Position numbers and translations under genes: made by a program
Assembly: GCA_002812745.2 (NCBI GenBank)
Contig: NCSJ02000167.1
Span: 1 to 64,000, forward strand
DNA: 64,000 nt
Direction: 5' to 3'
DNA from: Scytalidium lignicola
Taxonomy: Eukaryota > Ascomycota > Leotiomycetes
In this document: in pieces, positions 35,187 through 47,341 of the stretch
Position numbering within the stretch: position 1 is the stretch's first letter
Layout of the letters: each line of letters starts with the position of its first letter
Notes under the pieces: model-generated
Database searches by the model: none
What the model saw: the letters and a program-made list of their open reading frames with translations, nothing else
Told to the model about the DNA's origin: nothing

Positions 35187-35352
35187 TTATCGTTACTATT
35201 ATATGCTCACCAGGTATCGAAGAGCTTTGTGCTTTGAGGTCCTAAAGTTCGAATAGATTGTCAGATTGTCAGAAAGGTTGAACCTCAAGCTGAACCTGAA
35301 AATCCTACGGAAACCTCCAGGGGAAAGTGAGCGAGTAGTCATTCTCCAGGAT

Positions 35353-36866
35353 TTATCCTCTACTAGCTTGTAAAACTTGAATGACTCCAATAATCACTTG
35401 GATAAGGCTCAACATAATGCCCGCACCACCGACAATAGCAACAAGCCAGAAAGTCCAGTATTGTAGAGTATCCCGACAGTCATAGATGAGATCTCTCCAT
35501 GATCTGGGTTTCGCATCCCTCAACTCAGCAGCAAGCAGTTCCACCCGCTCACCCAAAACAAGGAAGCCCCGAGCTGTAACATAAACAGGACGGTCCGCGG
35601 GAACAAATGAATGAGCAAAATATTGATCGAGACAGAGCGACCGCAGCATCGGATCCGGATTACGAGATAAAATGGATCCGGAGCTTAGCATGTTCCGGAA
35701 GAATCTTCTGGCAGGTTTCGATTATCCAAAGAGTAGACGGTACGACAAATGTCTCTCTGAGGAAATATGTGATCTCTTCTTCTGTGGCGCGAGGATCCAC
35801 TGGATGCAGTTCCGTGCTGGCGAAGGAGTAAATAGCTCCTTTTGACTGAAGCATGGCAATGCAGAATGACGGATAACGGAAAAGTGAAAGTGTTCTGGTT
35901 GACTGGTCGTAGTCGAGATGGAGAGCGAGAGTGTCTACCCAGCGGATATCCATTCGCAACAATGTATGCAACAAATATGCGTTAGTGTCTGATGGGCTTA
36001 AAGATGTCCATGAGTAGACTACCTTTGCTAGCTCACTTACTACATTTTCGGAGCAACAGCGAGCAGGCAGTAGATTACCGTATGCCTTTAATAAAATTGC
36101 CAATTGCCGATCAGCCAAATCCAGTGAAACGCTGTATGTATCGAAAAGAAGACCTGAATTTGGTTCGCCATAAGCCCTACGGATAGCTAACTCGTGGACA
36201 GGATCCGCTTCGAATGAAGGAAGGAAGAGTATTGACTGCCAGCCTCTAATAGAGTGAACACAAGAAGCCGCTGTGCCGTGAAGGTGTTAGGGTTATCGGA
36301 AGCGGAATCAAGTAAGGTACACTCTACAAGATGTTCTATAATCTCGTCGACGCTTATGCCGTTATATGACCGAAGGAACTTGTTGACAGAGTTGAATATG
36401 CAACAGAATCGTGGGGTTTCCAGCAAATTTCCCGCCACAAGATCGGAGGCTCCGGCAAGAAGGAGAGCTACAGAGTCGGGCAAGAGAGGAATTTGGAGTT
36501 GGAGCCTTTTCAGGTACCAATCGTAGTTGGGTGAGGGTGATATGTGATAAGGATTGGCGTTCTCGTCTGTGTCTATTTGGAAGACAGATAGGATCGAATT
36601 GTCAACCTTACGTACAGCTGGATCTAGAGTAGTATTCAATCCTAGAAGATACTTAGCAAGTAATCTCATCAAAGCTTATAGTTCTAGGCTAGGGACATCT
36701 TTGGATGTATTGAAGGAAATTCGATGCGAATAAGGCTATCGGGACCGGCCGTATTTGATGAACGTCTACCTTTTCCTAATTGAGACCTCTGCCGCCAAAG
36801 CACTCCATCGAAGATTCGTACGCGGATATGACCTCGACGAAACTTTCTTCCAGTCTTCATCTCCAT
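35353..36866 (-). CDS. Hypothetical protein with C-terminal membrane anchor; frame interrupted
   Basis: Three reading-frame blocks appear to be one gene. The N-terminal block runs 36684-36866 (basic, MEMKTGRKFRRGH). Next comes 36187-36672 (LMRLLAKYLLGLN onward) and, after a probable intron between about 36120 and 36190, 35660-36118. The last shifts at about 35670 into the C-terminal block 35353-35691. That block ends in a hydrophobic segment, FWLVAIVGGAGIMLSLI. Removing one T from the TTTT of the coding strand at that point rejoins LRIH to RNPDPMLRS. The junction near 36675 is also out of frame and has a TAA. The pattern resembles an uncharacterised fungal family. The gene may be real with sequence errors or a young pseudogene. 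Confidence 0.5.
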
Positions 36867-37200
36867 ACTAGCTTCAATCTATTATATCTTATTCAATTGA
36901 TAAATATTAGAGTATAATGTGGTGCGAAGTTTTTCTAAATGAATCTTTAGACATGCCCTACACCTGTTATATCTATGTCAGTCCAAAATTGCAACCGCTG
37001 ATGGGGACGCAAGGTGTGTTCATCCTCATCCGTCTTCACCTAATCATTAGCTAAGAGACCAACTGTTGGAAGTCTTGAAACAGGGCTGTAGCACTTAACG
37101 CCAGTCCTTCGGCAAGCAGCCAATAATTATCCGATTCAACGAGATGCACGAGGAATACCCCGCCGCCCTGGACTGCTGATTAGCCTTCCCACCTTTCCAA
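36867..37200. other. Divergent intergenic region
   Basis: Short noncoding stretch between the start of the membrane-anchored gene and the Dabb gene. It probably holds both promoters. Confidence 0.5.
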
Positions 37201-37798
37201 ATGGTGTTCCCGCAACGCAGCATACCACAGATGGTTGTAATAAGGCCAATTCTTGTTGTCTTAGTATTCATTTGCTTAATTACTCTGTTCGTATCACGGT
37301 TCGACTCAAATTTGCGATTCAATAATTCCAAAATGGGTATCGTTCATATTGTGCTATTTGAATTCAAGCCAGACGCTAAGCCTGAAGACATTCAAGATGT
37401 AAGGTTGATAATTCATCGCTCGAAATCATAGAGAACATGAGCGATTGACAGGTAGATTCAGGTATGCCATCGAATGCTCTCTTTAAAGGACAACTGCCTT
37501 CATCCGACAACGAACAAGCCATATGTGAAATCGGCAGTGGGTGGCAAAGATAATAGTCCCGAAGGGATACAGGTACGATCATATTTTGCCAAGATGCCAA
37601 CGGCATTTCAAGTTCAAAGACACTGATTTTTAGTGCTAGAATGGTATCACCCACGGCTTTGTAGTCGAATTTGAGAACGAGGAAGATCGGAAGTACTACC
37701 TCGAGAAGGATCCAGCGCATCTTGCTTTTGTGAAGAGTATTGGAGGTGTGGTAGCTCGAGGGCAGGTGATTGATTTTGTTCCGGGAATCTTTGAGTGA
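37201..37798 (+). CDS. Stress-responsive Dabb (A/B barrel) protein with N-terminal anchor
   Basis: Dabb domains (PF07876) are small dimeric alpha/beta barrels induced by stress in plants and fungi, some acting as cyclases or lyases. Exons are 37201-37398, 37462-37572 and 37640-37798 (introns 63 and 67 bp), 155 residues. A hydrophobic anchor (PILVVLVFICLITLFV) precedes the domain, which starts MGIVHIVLFEFKPDAK. It continues through LKDNCLHP and AVGGKDNSPEG to ITHGFVVEFENEEDRKYYL. An alternative start at the internal ATG 37333 would give a cytosolic Dabb protein. Both are plausible. Splicing restores the frame exactly. Confidence 0.85.
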
Positions 37799-38034
37799 TC
37801 TGATTTATTTTGAATCGTCATAAAGCGCTTTGAAAGATTTTCTAATAATTGAGACCTTTGTTTATCCGCAAGATAATAGACCATAACATCGTTCATTCCT
37901 CTCTAACAAGATTTACGGTGTTGATCTAGATATTTTGCGCTGCAATCTTCAGCCTGTGTAATGTCTCTAATATCTCAGATGCAATCTCATCTCTCTTCGG
38001 GCACCCCACAAATTACGCACGACTCCACACCGTA

Positions 38035-38382
38035 GTGATTCCTCACTTTAGGATCAACCTTGGCAGTTCCGGAGTGTTAGGATGAGTGCGGGGACTTAAT
38101 CGATATTACGGTTTCATGTTCGGCTCGGATAGAAAGAGTGTGGCGATAGTGAAAGCAAAAGATGAAGATAGGACAACGTTGGCTAGTACGAGTTATAATC
38201 GGGAATTAGACCAAGGCTACAACATCACGGTTCATATGGAAGGGAATAAATTAACTGCATTTATTGCAGGTGATAGAATTATCGAGGCCCAAGACGACGA
38301 ATATATTAGCGGAGGGATAGGGGCTGCTGTAGTTGATGGTAGTGTGGCCATAGATCAGTTTGAGATAGCTCCCATTGAATAA
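38035..38382 (+). pseudogene. C-terminal remnant resembling ADP-ribosylglycohydrolase-associated domain
   Basis: The frame reads NRYYGFMFGSDRKSVAIVK, then ITVHMEGNKLTAFIAGDRI and GGIGAAVVDGSVAIDQFEIA. This is a beta-sandwich tail often found after ADP-ribosylglycohydrolase domains in fungi. There is no ATG start. The frame is cut by TGA at 38083-38085, and upstream codons (INLGSSGVLG) continue the same frame. The catalytic domain is absent. I read it as a leftover of a deleted gene. Assignment of the domain is from pattern memory. Confidence 0.45.
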
Positions 38383-38946
38383 AGAGAGAGGTAAGAAGAC
38401 CGTCAATATGGAGTAGCATTACTCAGAAACCTGGAATCCTAATTCTCTAGTTGCGAAGGATATGTAGAATCCAATATCATGGGATATATGAGCTAGACTA
38501 CAATATAGATATATACTATCGCCTATAGTCTTTGCTCGTTGAATTCGAGGAACAATCTACTATTATGCCAAATTTTAGAGGCTGTTATCTCAACAAGTCG
38601 GGCACGGTCCGAGTCCCGTGCAGGATGCGGGGGTGGAATGCGGCTGATGAGGCAGAGAACGAAGAAATGGGGTAGTGGAGGACGTGGGGTACCGGGGTAG
38701 TCGAGGACTGGCTCAACATCGGACCGCTGTGATCCGAGTTCACGCCTGATGAAGGAACTTTGAGCTTTGCTAGTTGAGGCACAGATATAGATACGGGCGA
38801 GACGGACCGTCTGCGATCCTCATAAGAATGGAATACTTAATGAAGATAATAAGTCGGACTGCTCTTCTATTAAGAACCTCCAATGAGACTATAAGGAGCA
38901 CGCACTATTAGATTATAACTACAATATATCCATTCCAGTTACCAAA
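38383..38946. other. Upstream region of the aldehyde dehydrogenase
   Basis: Noncoding. A TATA-like ATATAGATATATAC at about 38503 is far upstream. Nothing else recognised. Confidence 0.45.
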
Positions 38947-40759
38947 ATGGGATCAATTGACAAATCAGCGCCTTTGGACTGGACAAGTTTTTACAACATC
39001 ATTGATGGCAATCTAGAAACGACGGCAAAGACACGTCATAGTATTAACCCTGCTACCGGTCAAGCAGGCCCGGAAGTGCCTTTGGTAGACAAGAATGATG
39101 TCGAGCGAGCCATGCCGGCGGCAAAGAGAGCCGCCGAAACATGGGCTGAGGTTCCGTATAGTGACCGACAAAAGGCCATTCTCGCATTTACGGATGCAAT
39201 AGAAGTTGAAAAACAGACTTTCATCTCTAAATTGACCGAGGAGCAAGGGAAGCCAGTAAGTTCGCCAAAATCTACTTTGTGAGGAACATAGCGTCTTACT
39301 TCGCCGTCATGTAGTTACATTTCAGTAGCATAGAGATAGATCTCACCCTTCACTGGATGAGAACAATGGCCAAAATGGAGCTTCCAGAAGAGAAAACTAT
39401 TGAAGCCGATAAGGAGGTTGTCATTCGATATACCCCATTAGGTGTCGCCGTAGCCCTTATCCCATGGAACTATCCAATTCTTCTTGCTGCAGCCAAGATT
39501 GTTCCTGCTGTGGTCACTGGAAATACTATCATCGTTAAACCTTCGCCTTTTACTCCCGCTGGGGGTCTGAAACTCTGTGAGCTTGCACAGCGCTTCTTTC
39601 CCCCAGGTGTAGTCCAGGGTTTGTCCGGTGATGATAGCTTGGGCCCGCTCCTCACAGAACATTCTTTACCAGCAAAGATTAGCTTTACTGGCTCAACATT
39701 CACGGGTAAGAAAGTAATGGAATCTGCAAGTAAAACGCTTAAACGCGTTACCCTTGAGCTGTAAGTCTATCATTAGTTTCAAGTCTTTTCAATTGATATA
39801 CTGACACTGTACGCGGAAAGTGGCGGCAATGACCCTGCAATTATATGCGATGATGTGGATATTGCTGATGTTGCACCTAAGGTTAGTGGGGCGCAATAAT
39901 GTTGTTATGATACTAAACTAACATTATGTGAAGGTTGCTAGTCTTGATTTCCTCAACTCTGGTCAAGTAAGCTTAAAGATGAATATGGCTCATCAGTCTA
40001 GTTAATCACCTACTAATATTGAAACCAGCTTTGCCTTGCAATCAAGAGGATATATGTGGACGAAAAGATAGTAGACAAGTTTATCGTGGCACTTAATCAA
40101 GCTACAAAGAAGTTACAGGTATCTCCAAAATTCTTACTCGAGTATAGTTAGTATGGAGTTGATTTTCTATTAGGTGGGACCTGGTAATCAACCCGGGGTG
40201 AAAGTTGGTCCTCTACAGAACGCTCCGCAGTATGAAAGAGTTAAAGGTTTCTTTGCGGATATTGAGAAGGAGAACTGGAAGGTTGAGGTTGGTGGAACTA
40301 TTCCAGACGGACCTGGTTACTTTATTACGCCCACAATCATCAACAGACCAAATGAAAACTCACGAATAGTAACAGAAGAACCATTCGGTACGATAAAACG
40401 CTCCGCTTCTCTGCTCTTTTTACATTTACAAAGTCCTTAAAAGTTAACCTATCATTTCCACGACAGGTCCCATAGTCCCAGTTCTAACTTTCAGCTCTGA
40501 TCAAGAAGCCATCAAGAATGCGAATAATTCAAAGATGGGGTTGGGAGCTTCGGTCTGGAGCTCAAACATCGATCGGGCCAACAAGATCGCACACAAGCTC
40601 GAAGCAGGTAGCGTCTGGGTCAACACCCACTTTGAAATCGATCCGCGTATGCCGTTCGGTGGCCACAAAGAAAGTGGCATAGGCGTGGAATGGGGTATTG
40701 CAGGCCTAAAATCATTTTGTAACATCCAGACTTTATTCCTAAAAAGGTCTAAACTATAA
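38947..40759 (+). CDS. NAD(P)-dependent aldehyde dehydrogenase, one frameshift
   Basis: Oxidises aldehydes to acids. Seven exons: 38947-39255, 39315-39760, 39821-39881, 39934-39966, 40029-40119, 40174-40387 and 40467-40759. Motifs are PWNYPILLAAAKIVPA (cofactor region), FTGSTFTGKKV, the general base in VTLELGG (split by an intron), and the nucleophile cysteine in FLNSGQLCLAIKR, also split by an intron. EEPFGPIVPV and MPFGGHKESG lie near the C-terminus. Length would be 481 residues. Exon 5 has one extra T in the TTTT run at 40080-40083. With TTT the frame reads DKFIVALNQATKKLQ and joins the next exon in phase. As written, the protein would stop early. Probably a sequencing error, otherwise a very recent pseudogene. 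Confidence 0.8.
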
Positions 40760-41150
40760 TACAGCAAATATATGTTAATCATTTAATAATGTACAACCCC
40801 TATGTTTCTACATCCCATAACTCTCCTTTCTCAATATGAACACTCGTTATAATTTCGATTTTACCAATATTTTCATATCTACTCATTGCACGGTTCTCGA
40901 TAGTTAAGTAAGGCTCTAAATATGTACTATGTCGTCATGTCCGAAACTCGCCAAAGGTGGGGCATACTCAGATTAGAATCCTTTGAAAATTTCCTCTCGA
41001 TCATACATGTAAATGCGCTGTTGTAAAAAGTTAGTCTACATGGTAACAGTTGTGGGATATCTATAGCTGGTCTCTAATGAGCAATCGTTGCGCCGAAATT
41101 TATCTTTTCAGTTACTCGAGTGACCATCACGACTCTCAACACCTTACACT
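40760..41150. other. Intergenic region
   Basis: Noncoding region between two co-directional genes, presumably the promoter of the amidohydrolase. Confidence 0.5.
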
Positions 41151-42559
41151 ATGGCTCAACCAGACCAGCAGATAATCGATAATTCTATTGATGAACTAGA
41201 TGCAAAACTACGAGATATAAGCCGTATAGTATGCAATCTACCTTGAATTACTGCTGTTGTGCATCTCTGTTAACCATCAACAATTCTAGATCCATGAGAA
41301 CCCCGAGCTTGGCTACTCTGAGTTTCAGGCCCACTCTAACATTGTTGAATTTCTTCAAGCACTAGGATTTAAAGTAACACCTCATACGTATGGTCTTGAG
41401 ACATCCTTTACTTGTGAATATGGTAGCGGTGGCCGTGTAGTTGCTATCAACGCTGAATATGACGCCCTCCCGGGTATTGGCCATGCATGTGGCCACAATC
41501 TCATAGCCACTGGTTCCATCGCGGCATTCCTAGGTGTTGTATCTGTGATAAGGAGCAAAAGTATCTCAGGCCGCGTCCGTCTTATTGGCACACCAGCAGA
41601 AGAAGGTGGCGGTGGTAAGATCAAGCTCATCAAAGCAGGTGCTTACAAAGACATTGACGCATGCCTCATGGCCCATCCATTCTCAATTCCGCACAGCCAG
41701 GCATATGGAACTTGTCTCGCAAGTTCTAAATTCCGTGCAACATTCAAGGGGAAACCGGCACATGCTGCTGCTGCACCACATGAGGGTATCAATGCTCTGG
41801 ATGCGGCTGTGCTGGCGTATACCGGGACTAGTTTGCTCCGACAGCAGATTAAACCAGATCAACGGATCCAAGGTGTCTTGCTTGAAGGTGGACTAAAGCC
41901 GAATATCATTACACCTAAGAGCGTCTTAGATTATAATGTTCGAGGATCAACGTTAGGTGAGACGAAGGAGCTTCAGGAAAGAGTGGTGAAGTGCTTTGAA
42001 GGTGCTGCTATTGCGACTGGATGTACCGTTGAATTTGAAGAGTGAGTCATAAAAGTATGTAATCTGTCACTATCTTGTTAACGGACTCGTAGGACAAACA
42101 CCTATGCTGAACTGCGACCAAATCGGCCGATGTGTGTAGCATTCTTTGAGGCTATGAAAGGTATCGATTCTAACCAGATATGGCACGTTGGAGATAAACC
42201 TGAGCCAGGAGCCTACTCGACTGATCAAGGTATACAATAACCTAATTCATGCCTAAATTATGACAATCTATTAACATCAACTAGGAAATGTTTCACATAT
42301 TGTTCCAAGCATACATCCTAACTATAAGATTCCCGTCAAGGATAATGCACCGAACCACACCGTGGGGTTTACAGACGCTGCAGGGACAGATGAGGCATAT
42401 AAATTAACAATTGCGACTAGCAAGGGAATGGCTGCTGTAGGAGTGAAATTTTTGGCTGATGACCAATTTGCCAAGGAGGTAAGGGATGCTTTTGAAGCAG
42501 ACCAGAAAGGGAGAGAAAGCCAGAGCCATGATTCGGCAGATGTGATACAACTAGCTTAG
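41151..42559 (+). CDS. M20-family amidohydrolase (PM20D2-like)
   Basis: Metal-dependent hydrolases of the peptidase M20 superfamily cleave N-acyl or dipeptide amide bonds. Exons are 41151-41228, 41290-42041, 42093-42229 and 42285-42559, 413 residues in one frame. Visible family blocks are IHENPELGYSEF, INAEYDALPGIGHACGHN (metal ligands, HxCGH), GTPAEEGGGGK (catalytic and metal-binding acidic residues) and the dimer-domain stretch GKPAHAAAAPHEGINALDA. The C-terminal part has ST and HT/GFTDAAGT residues. No signal peptide, so probably cytosolic. It may act with the aldehyde dehydrogenase 0.4 kb upstream, but this is only positional. Confidence 0.9.
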
Positions 42560-42741
42560 ATTAGAAGCTTTAGCATATTAAATTAATTTGTTACTGCACA
42601 AAGTTAATGCTCATATACAGAAGAATACTTAATTTATTTATATTTATATTTATCAATAATTATATATTCGAATTGTCTCTTAATGATTTGTAGGATACTA
42701 TCAATATTAATCAACTATAACTTCACGAAATTAACCAATCA

Positions 42742-42812
42742 GCATCAGTGGTTTAGTGGTAAAATCCATCGTTGCCATCGATGGGCCCCGTGTTCGATTC
42801 ACGGCTGATGCA
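42742..42812 (+). tRNA. tRNA-Gly (anticodon GCC)
   Basis: A complete cloverleaf with 71 bases. The acceptor stem GCATCAG pairs with CTGATGC, discriminator A. The D arm contains TGGTTTAGTGGTA. The anticodon stem CATCG/CGATG encloses TTGCCAT, giving anticodon GCC. The T arm has GTTCGATTC, matching the internal B box. No intron. Confidence 0.97.
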
Positions 42813-43398
42813 CTGAAATTATTACTTTTTATTTTCATTAATTTTGATTATTATTTTGTCATTTAACAAGGCAGCATAATGCCAGTTCGAGAAGTTCTAA
42901 GTTGCATGAGACAGCTTTGAGGGGTTTTTTTGCTGGCCCTAATCATGACGACTGTAGCCGAATATAATACGGTGCGAGGTCAACGAACACTCGACAGGTA
43001 TTATTTCATAGGTGATCACTCTATACAAACTTTTCTTATATAAAATATGGAGTACAAATCAAGAATTGGCATCTCCATATTAAAAGCCTTACTAAAGCAC
43101 AAGAGCTCCATTCTCCACCTTTTCCTTAGGCGACTCTGTGATGACTCGTACAATTACAGATCTAAAATAACAACAAAAAGTAGAAAAGAAGCGAAAGGGT
43201 AATTAAAAATCCGTTATTTGTAGGCTACACTTAAAGCCACCCACGGTTTATTTAAATCTACTTACACAACCTATTTTCCTCCTTAAAACACTAAATGCCG
43301 CAGACTAACGAATATACTTTTCGCCTCAGCTTCTCTATTGTACCTTGATATACACACTCGATCTATAAGGTATCTGAAGACAATGAAACATTTCCAGT
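42813..43398. other. Gene-free stretch
   Basis: Downstream of the tRNA (a T run at 42825-42831 can serve as polymerase III terminator) and 3' of the convergent transporter. No gene. Confidence 0.5.
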
Positions 43399-45088
43399 TT
43401 ACGCTTTAGATTTACTTTTCCAATGGCCTTTGACCACAAAAAGAAGGCTGAGGACTAAGCCGAGCCCAGCCAAACCAACAGAAAACCATAGAGCACCACG
43501 GTAACCAAGAAGCTTTTCTGACTTCGATAACCCACCATCATTAATGTTAGTTTCGATAGTACCGGCAAAGCCAAGACCAAGCGAGATGCTGTAGTTGATG
43601 ACGGTCATGACTATACTTGCACCCATACCCTGGTACTGTTGAGGCACCGCGTTCGAAAAAATGATTGTAGCAGCGGGGAACGAGGTGTCCATGCCGACCG
43701 TGATGATGAGGACACTGAAGAAGTAGTATGTCCAGTAAATCGAATTCGGGGGACGAGTTGCTGCGAGGATCGATCCAGCGAGGTAGGCAATCTGTCCGAC
43801 AACCATGATCCAGGAGGCGGGGATTCGGCCGAGTAACTTGCCAACAGCCAGAGCTGAGATTAAACCGGAAGGAATGACAGGAAGAAACCATGCCGCCATT
43901 TGAAGAGGAGTATTACCACCAATGTTGAGCGCGACTTGTCCGATGTAGAAGACCTGTATAAATGAAGCATTAAGTTGGATGTTGTTCCTTGGTCAAGAGT
44001 GAACCTAACTAACCCATATACCAAAGCACGCCCAGCCTGTTGCTGTGCACGCCAAAACAAACGCAATATCCGAATTGAAAGCGGCGAGGGGGAAAATCGG
44101 CGATTTGGCCCAATAAACTTCAATTGAAAAGAACGTCACAGCGAGAAGGACACCAAGAATCAGGCAAACATAGACATAGACTTGCTGCCAGCCGACAACA
44201 ACGGCCTGGTTCCATGCAAAGTTGAACAACACCAGGGCCGTAACACCAGTCAATCCTCCCGGAATATCCAAATCATCAAGCTTTTCACGAATTGATCGAT
44301 TCTGTTTCGGCTGCACAGGTAGATGAGGAATAGTCTAGGCAGCAAAGGCAGCTACACCTGCAAGAGCAATCGCCTGGCTCCAGTAAATCCACGGCCGCCA
44401 AGCGAGAGCAAAGAGGCCTCCGAATAAGAAACCAGCAATGGCACCAAAAGGGGCTGATCCGCCGAACCAAGCAAAAGACATATTCTTGCGCGGTCCGGGT
44501 GAGTAAGACTGGCCCAAGATGGCAAGGCCATTGGGCAAGGTCAGTGCGGGACCCATACCTTGGAAGACGTGAGCAAAGACAAAGAGAACAGGGGAAGAGT
44601 AGACTGAGAGACCGGCCACGAGGTACCACAGCGAGTACCAGCTCATGCCGATGACAAACAATTTCTTGTTGCCAAACTCGTCTCCTAACCGTCCACCAAT
44701 GAGAATGAAGGTGCCAATGGTTAAACTGTAACCAGCTATCATCCAGGATAGCTGGCCCTGGTTGGAGATGCCGAAAGATTCTCCGATCACACCAACAGTA
44801 GTCAGCGTATTTCCTAAGCCGACCTGGTTGGTGAACATGGCCGTGCAGAGCGTCCCGACGAAGAGGATCTGCCTTGGTGTCGAGAGAGCATCGGCCGGGT
44901 AGATATTCCCATTTTCTGGCGATTGTTCATTGGGCTCGACATCTAATGATTTCTACAGTCAGTCAAAGATAAGCATTCTAGATTAGATTGTCCCTGAGAG
45001 GCTCCTCACCTATTTCTTGTGATGGTGTCCGGGAAGGCACGTCGGCCTCAGATTTTACGGGCAGATCCGTTTCAGATGAGGATGTCAT
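43399..45088 (-). CDS. DHA2-type MFS drug/metabolite exporter with one in-frame TAG
   Basis: A 14-helix proton antiporter of the DHA2 group (drug or secondary-metabolite efflux). Exons are complement 45010-45088, 44014-44942 and 43399-43953 (introns 67 and 60 bp), 521 codons. Motifs are GQLSWMIAGYSLTIGTFIL, then motif A in GGRLGDEFGNKK, then FQGMGPALTLPNG and the motif-C-like FGAIAGFLFGG. The C-terminal half has GMDTSFPAATIIFSNAVPQ. The sole defect is TAG at 44335-44337, between AAFAA and TIPHLP in the loop before helix 7. The flanking frame is continuous and clean. Either a recent loss or a base error. It is divergent from the SDR reductase gene at 46019. Confidence 0.8.
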
Positions 45089-46018
45089 GGCGGGTAAGAG
45101 CATATAGAATCCAGTTGTAACGGACAGAGGAGACGGTACAGGGAGAGGAGCAAAGACATTGTTATAGTACCCAACAGCCCTGGGTAGTGTTACAGAATTT
45201 GTGAGCATTTGTATGTCAGCTACCAAGCAACTCCAGGCCAAGAACCACATGGCTCCGGGGACGCTAGACTACCTACTCCGCGAAGGGGCTTGTGCATGAC
45301 AAGTACCAAGCGAAAGCTTAATTGCTTTCTATTTTCCACATTTTCTTCCACCCCCTTTCTCCCCTTTGCCCCCTTCCTCCGGAGTACCGAGATTATCGAG
45401 ATTTATTACGGAATAACCAGCGCGCCATCCCCCACAAAAAATAACAAACTTACCCGTTCTGTTGCTGCTAAAACTTTACTTAATTTGGATATTTCTTACG
45501 GAGTACGGAGGTCGCGGTAAAAAGGGATGATGAAAATGACAATCTTCGGAGTTAGCTGGCCGTCACGTGCCATAAACCCCCTTAGTTCCAGTCTTCTTAG
45601 CATTTAATGCGCAAGGACTAAAATCCAAGGTTCACATGTTACTACTCTAAATGCTCGGAGCTACGTTATACCATCCCAAAGGTATACATCAAAGAATGGA
45701 AGATCAAGTGCTAACCCGGAGCAAGGTGACGATCGGAGATGGATGGACGCAGCAAAGTCCGAAACGCCGCCTCCCTGCAAGTTCTAGCCTTGAGGATACT
45801 GTTTTATATCGGTAACGATTACTGCGATGACGCTTTGCATATCCTGGCTAAGAATATGGGATATAATATCCTAACCTTGGACAGATGCCAAATCCCATAA
45901 GAATCGGTGCGTGGCGTGGCAAACTTGGCTTCATATTATACTTCGTACAATAATACTCGCCTAATTCCTTTTCTATATCTCTCCACATAGATTTGTTCCC
46001 CTTTAGCAGCAGTACAGT
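45089..46018. promoter_or_regulatory. Divergent promoter region between transporter and reductase
   Basis: A 930-bp noncoding region lies between two genes transcribed outward, so both promoters must lie here. It contains several CGGAGTAC-type words (45380 and 45505) that could suit zinc-cluster regulators. This is a weak observation because such words are common in the window. Confidence 0.5.
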
Positions 46019-47053
46019 ATGAACTCACCTAGTACCGTTGTTCCTCCCGGAGGGTTGGTGCTCGTAACGGGTGTTAATGGTTTCATCGGCTCGCATATTG
46101 CAAGCGGTCTGCTACGACTTGGCTATGGAGTACGCGGTACGGTCCGGTCTGCAAACAAGGCAGCCTGGGTAAAAGAAGCCATGGCTGAGCGTCATCCGTC
46201 CGTAACTTTCGAGGCCGTCCTTGTCCCAGATGTGACTGCCACAGGAGCCTGGGACGAAGCTGTGGAGGGTGTTGACGGCATTGTCCATGTCGCCACTGAC
46301 ATGTCCTTTGGCGCTGATCCCAACAAAATCATCACCCCAATGATCAAGGGTGTCAGAAATCTCCTCCAGGCTGCTGCCAATTTGAAGGAGCCGTCAGTCA
46401 AGCGCTTCGTTCTCACGAGCAGTAATCGAGCGGCGTCGAACCCTATTCTTGCGGAGAAGTTTGTCATCGATGCAAGCATGTGGAATGAGTCTGCCATCGA
46501 AGGTGCATGGCGCCCGGCTCCCTATGAAGCAGATCGTACTTGGGATGTCTACGCAGCCCTCAAGACGCAATGCGAGCAGGAAATCTGGGCGTTTGGCCAG
46601 GAGGAGAAGCCGAGCTTCGTCATCAACTCCGTCTTGCCTTGCTTCGTCGTGGGCCCCATCTTCCACCCAAAGCAGACGGGCAGCACAGGCAAATGGGTAA
46701 TGGACTTCTGGAAAGATCCAGGCCACTTCGAGTCACTGCAGAATTTTGGTCCTTCCTGGTTCGTTGATGTCGAAGACACAGCGCTTTTGCACATTGCTGC
46801 TTTAACGCAAGAAGACGTAAAGAGAGAACGTTTGTTAGGATTCGCAGACACCTTCAATTTCGATAGCTGGGTTAGCGTTTTCCGACAATTAGACCCAAGC
46901 AAGCCTTGGCCCGCCGATGATCCCGTCCAAGGACACGATCTGAGCAAAGTTGATACTGCGAGGGAAGTGAAATTGCTGGACCGTTTTGGACAGACAGGTT
47001 GGACGAGCTTTTATGAAAGCGTGCGGAGAAATTGTCTAGAGAGCCGCTTGTGA
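46019..47053 (+). CDS. Extended SDR reductase (dihydroflavonol reductase/aldehyde reductase-like)
   Basis: An NADPH-dependent ketone or aldehyde reductase of the extended short-chain dehydrogenase class. A single exon, 344 residues. TGVNGFIG at 17-24 is the cofactor-binding glycine motif, followed by RGTVRS, a pattern for NADPH preference. The catalytic pair is in YAALK (178-182), with the active serine expected in LTSSNRA. FVVGP follows, as in GRE2-like and ketoreductase enzymes. Base composition is GC-richer than its surroundings. It is divergent from the DHA2 exporter and next to the regulator. Confidence 0.9.
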   Translation: MNSPSTVVPPGGLVLVTGVNGFIGSHIASGLLRLGYGVRGTVRSANKAAWVKEAMAERHPSVTFEAVLVPDVTATGAWDEAVEGVDGIVHVATDMSFGADPNKIITPMIKGVRNLLQAAANLKEPSVKRFVLTSSNRAASNPILAEKFVIDASMWNESAIEGAWRPAPYEADRTWDVYAALKTQCEQEIWAFGQEEKPSFVINSVLPCFVVGPIFHPKQTGSTGKWVMDFWKDPGHFESLQNFGPSWFVDVEDTALLHIAALTQEDVKRERLLGFADTFNFDSWVSVFRQLDPSKPWPADDPVQGHDLSKVDTAREVKLLDRFGQTGWTSFYESVRRNCLESRL

Positions 47054-47341
47054 TTGGTATATAAGGATGGTTCAGGAGATTAGAAAATGTACAGATACAA
47101 CAGAATTGATTGAAAATATTCTCGAAATTAATATAATCGTCCCCAGAAACTTTATAGTAAATATCCCCATATAAAGATCTTCTTATAAGTCATCATTTAA
47201 GCGAGACCTCATTCGTCACGATCTCATGTCGGTATCCAGTGATTAATCAGCGCCAAGGTATATATGTTCCTCATCTCCTTCGCATTATTACAGACCACGA
47301 ATGTATTATTATACAATATTATATAATATAAGTGTATAAAT

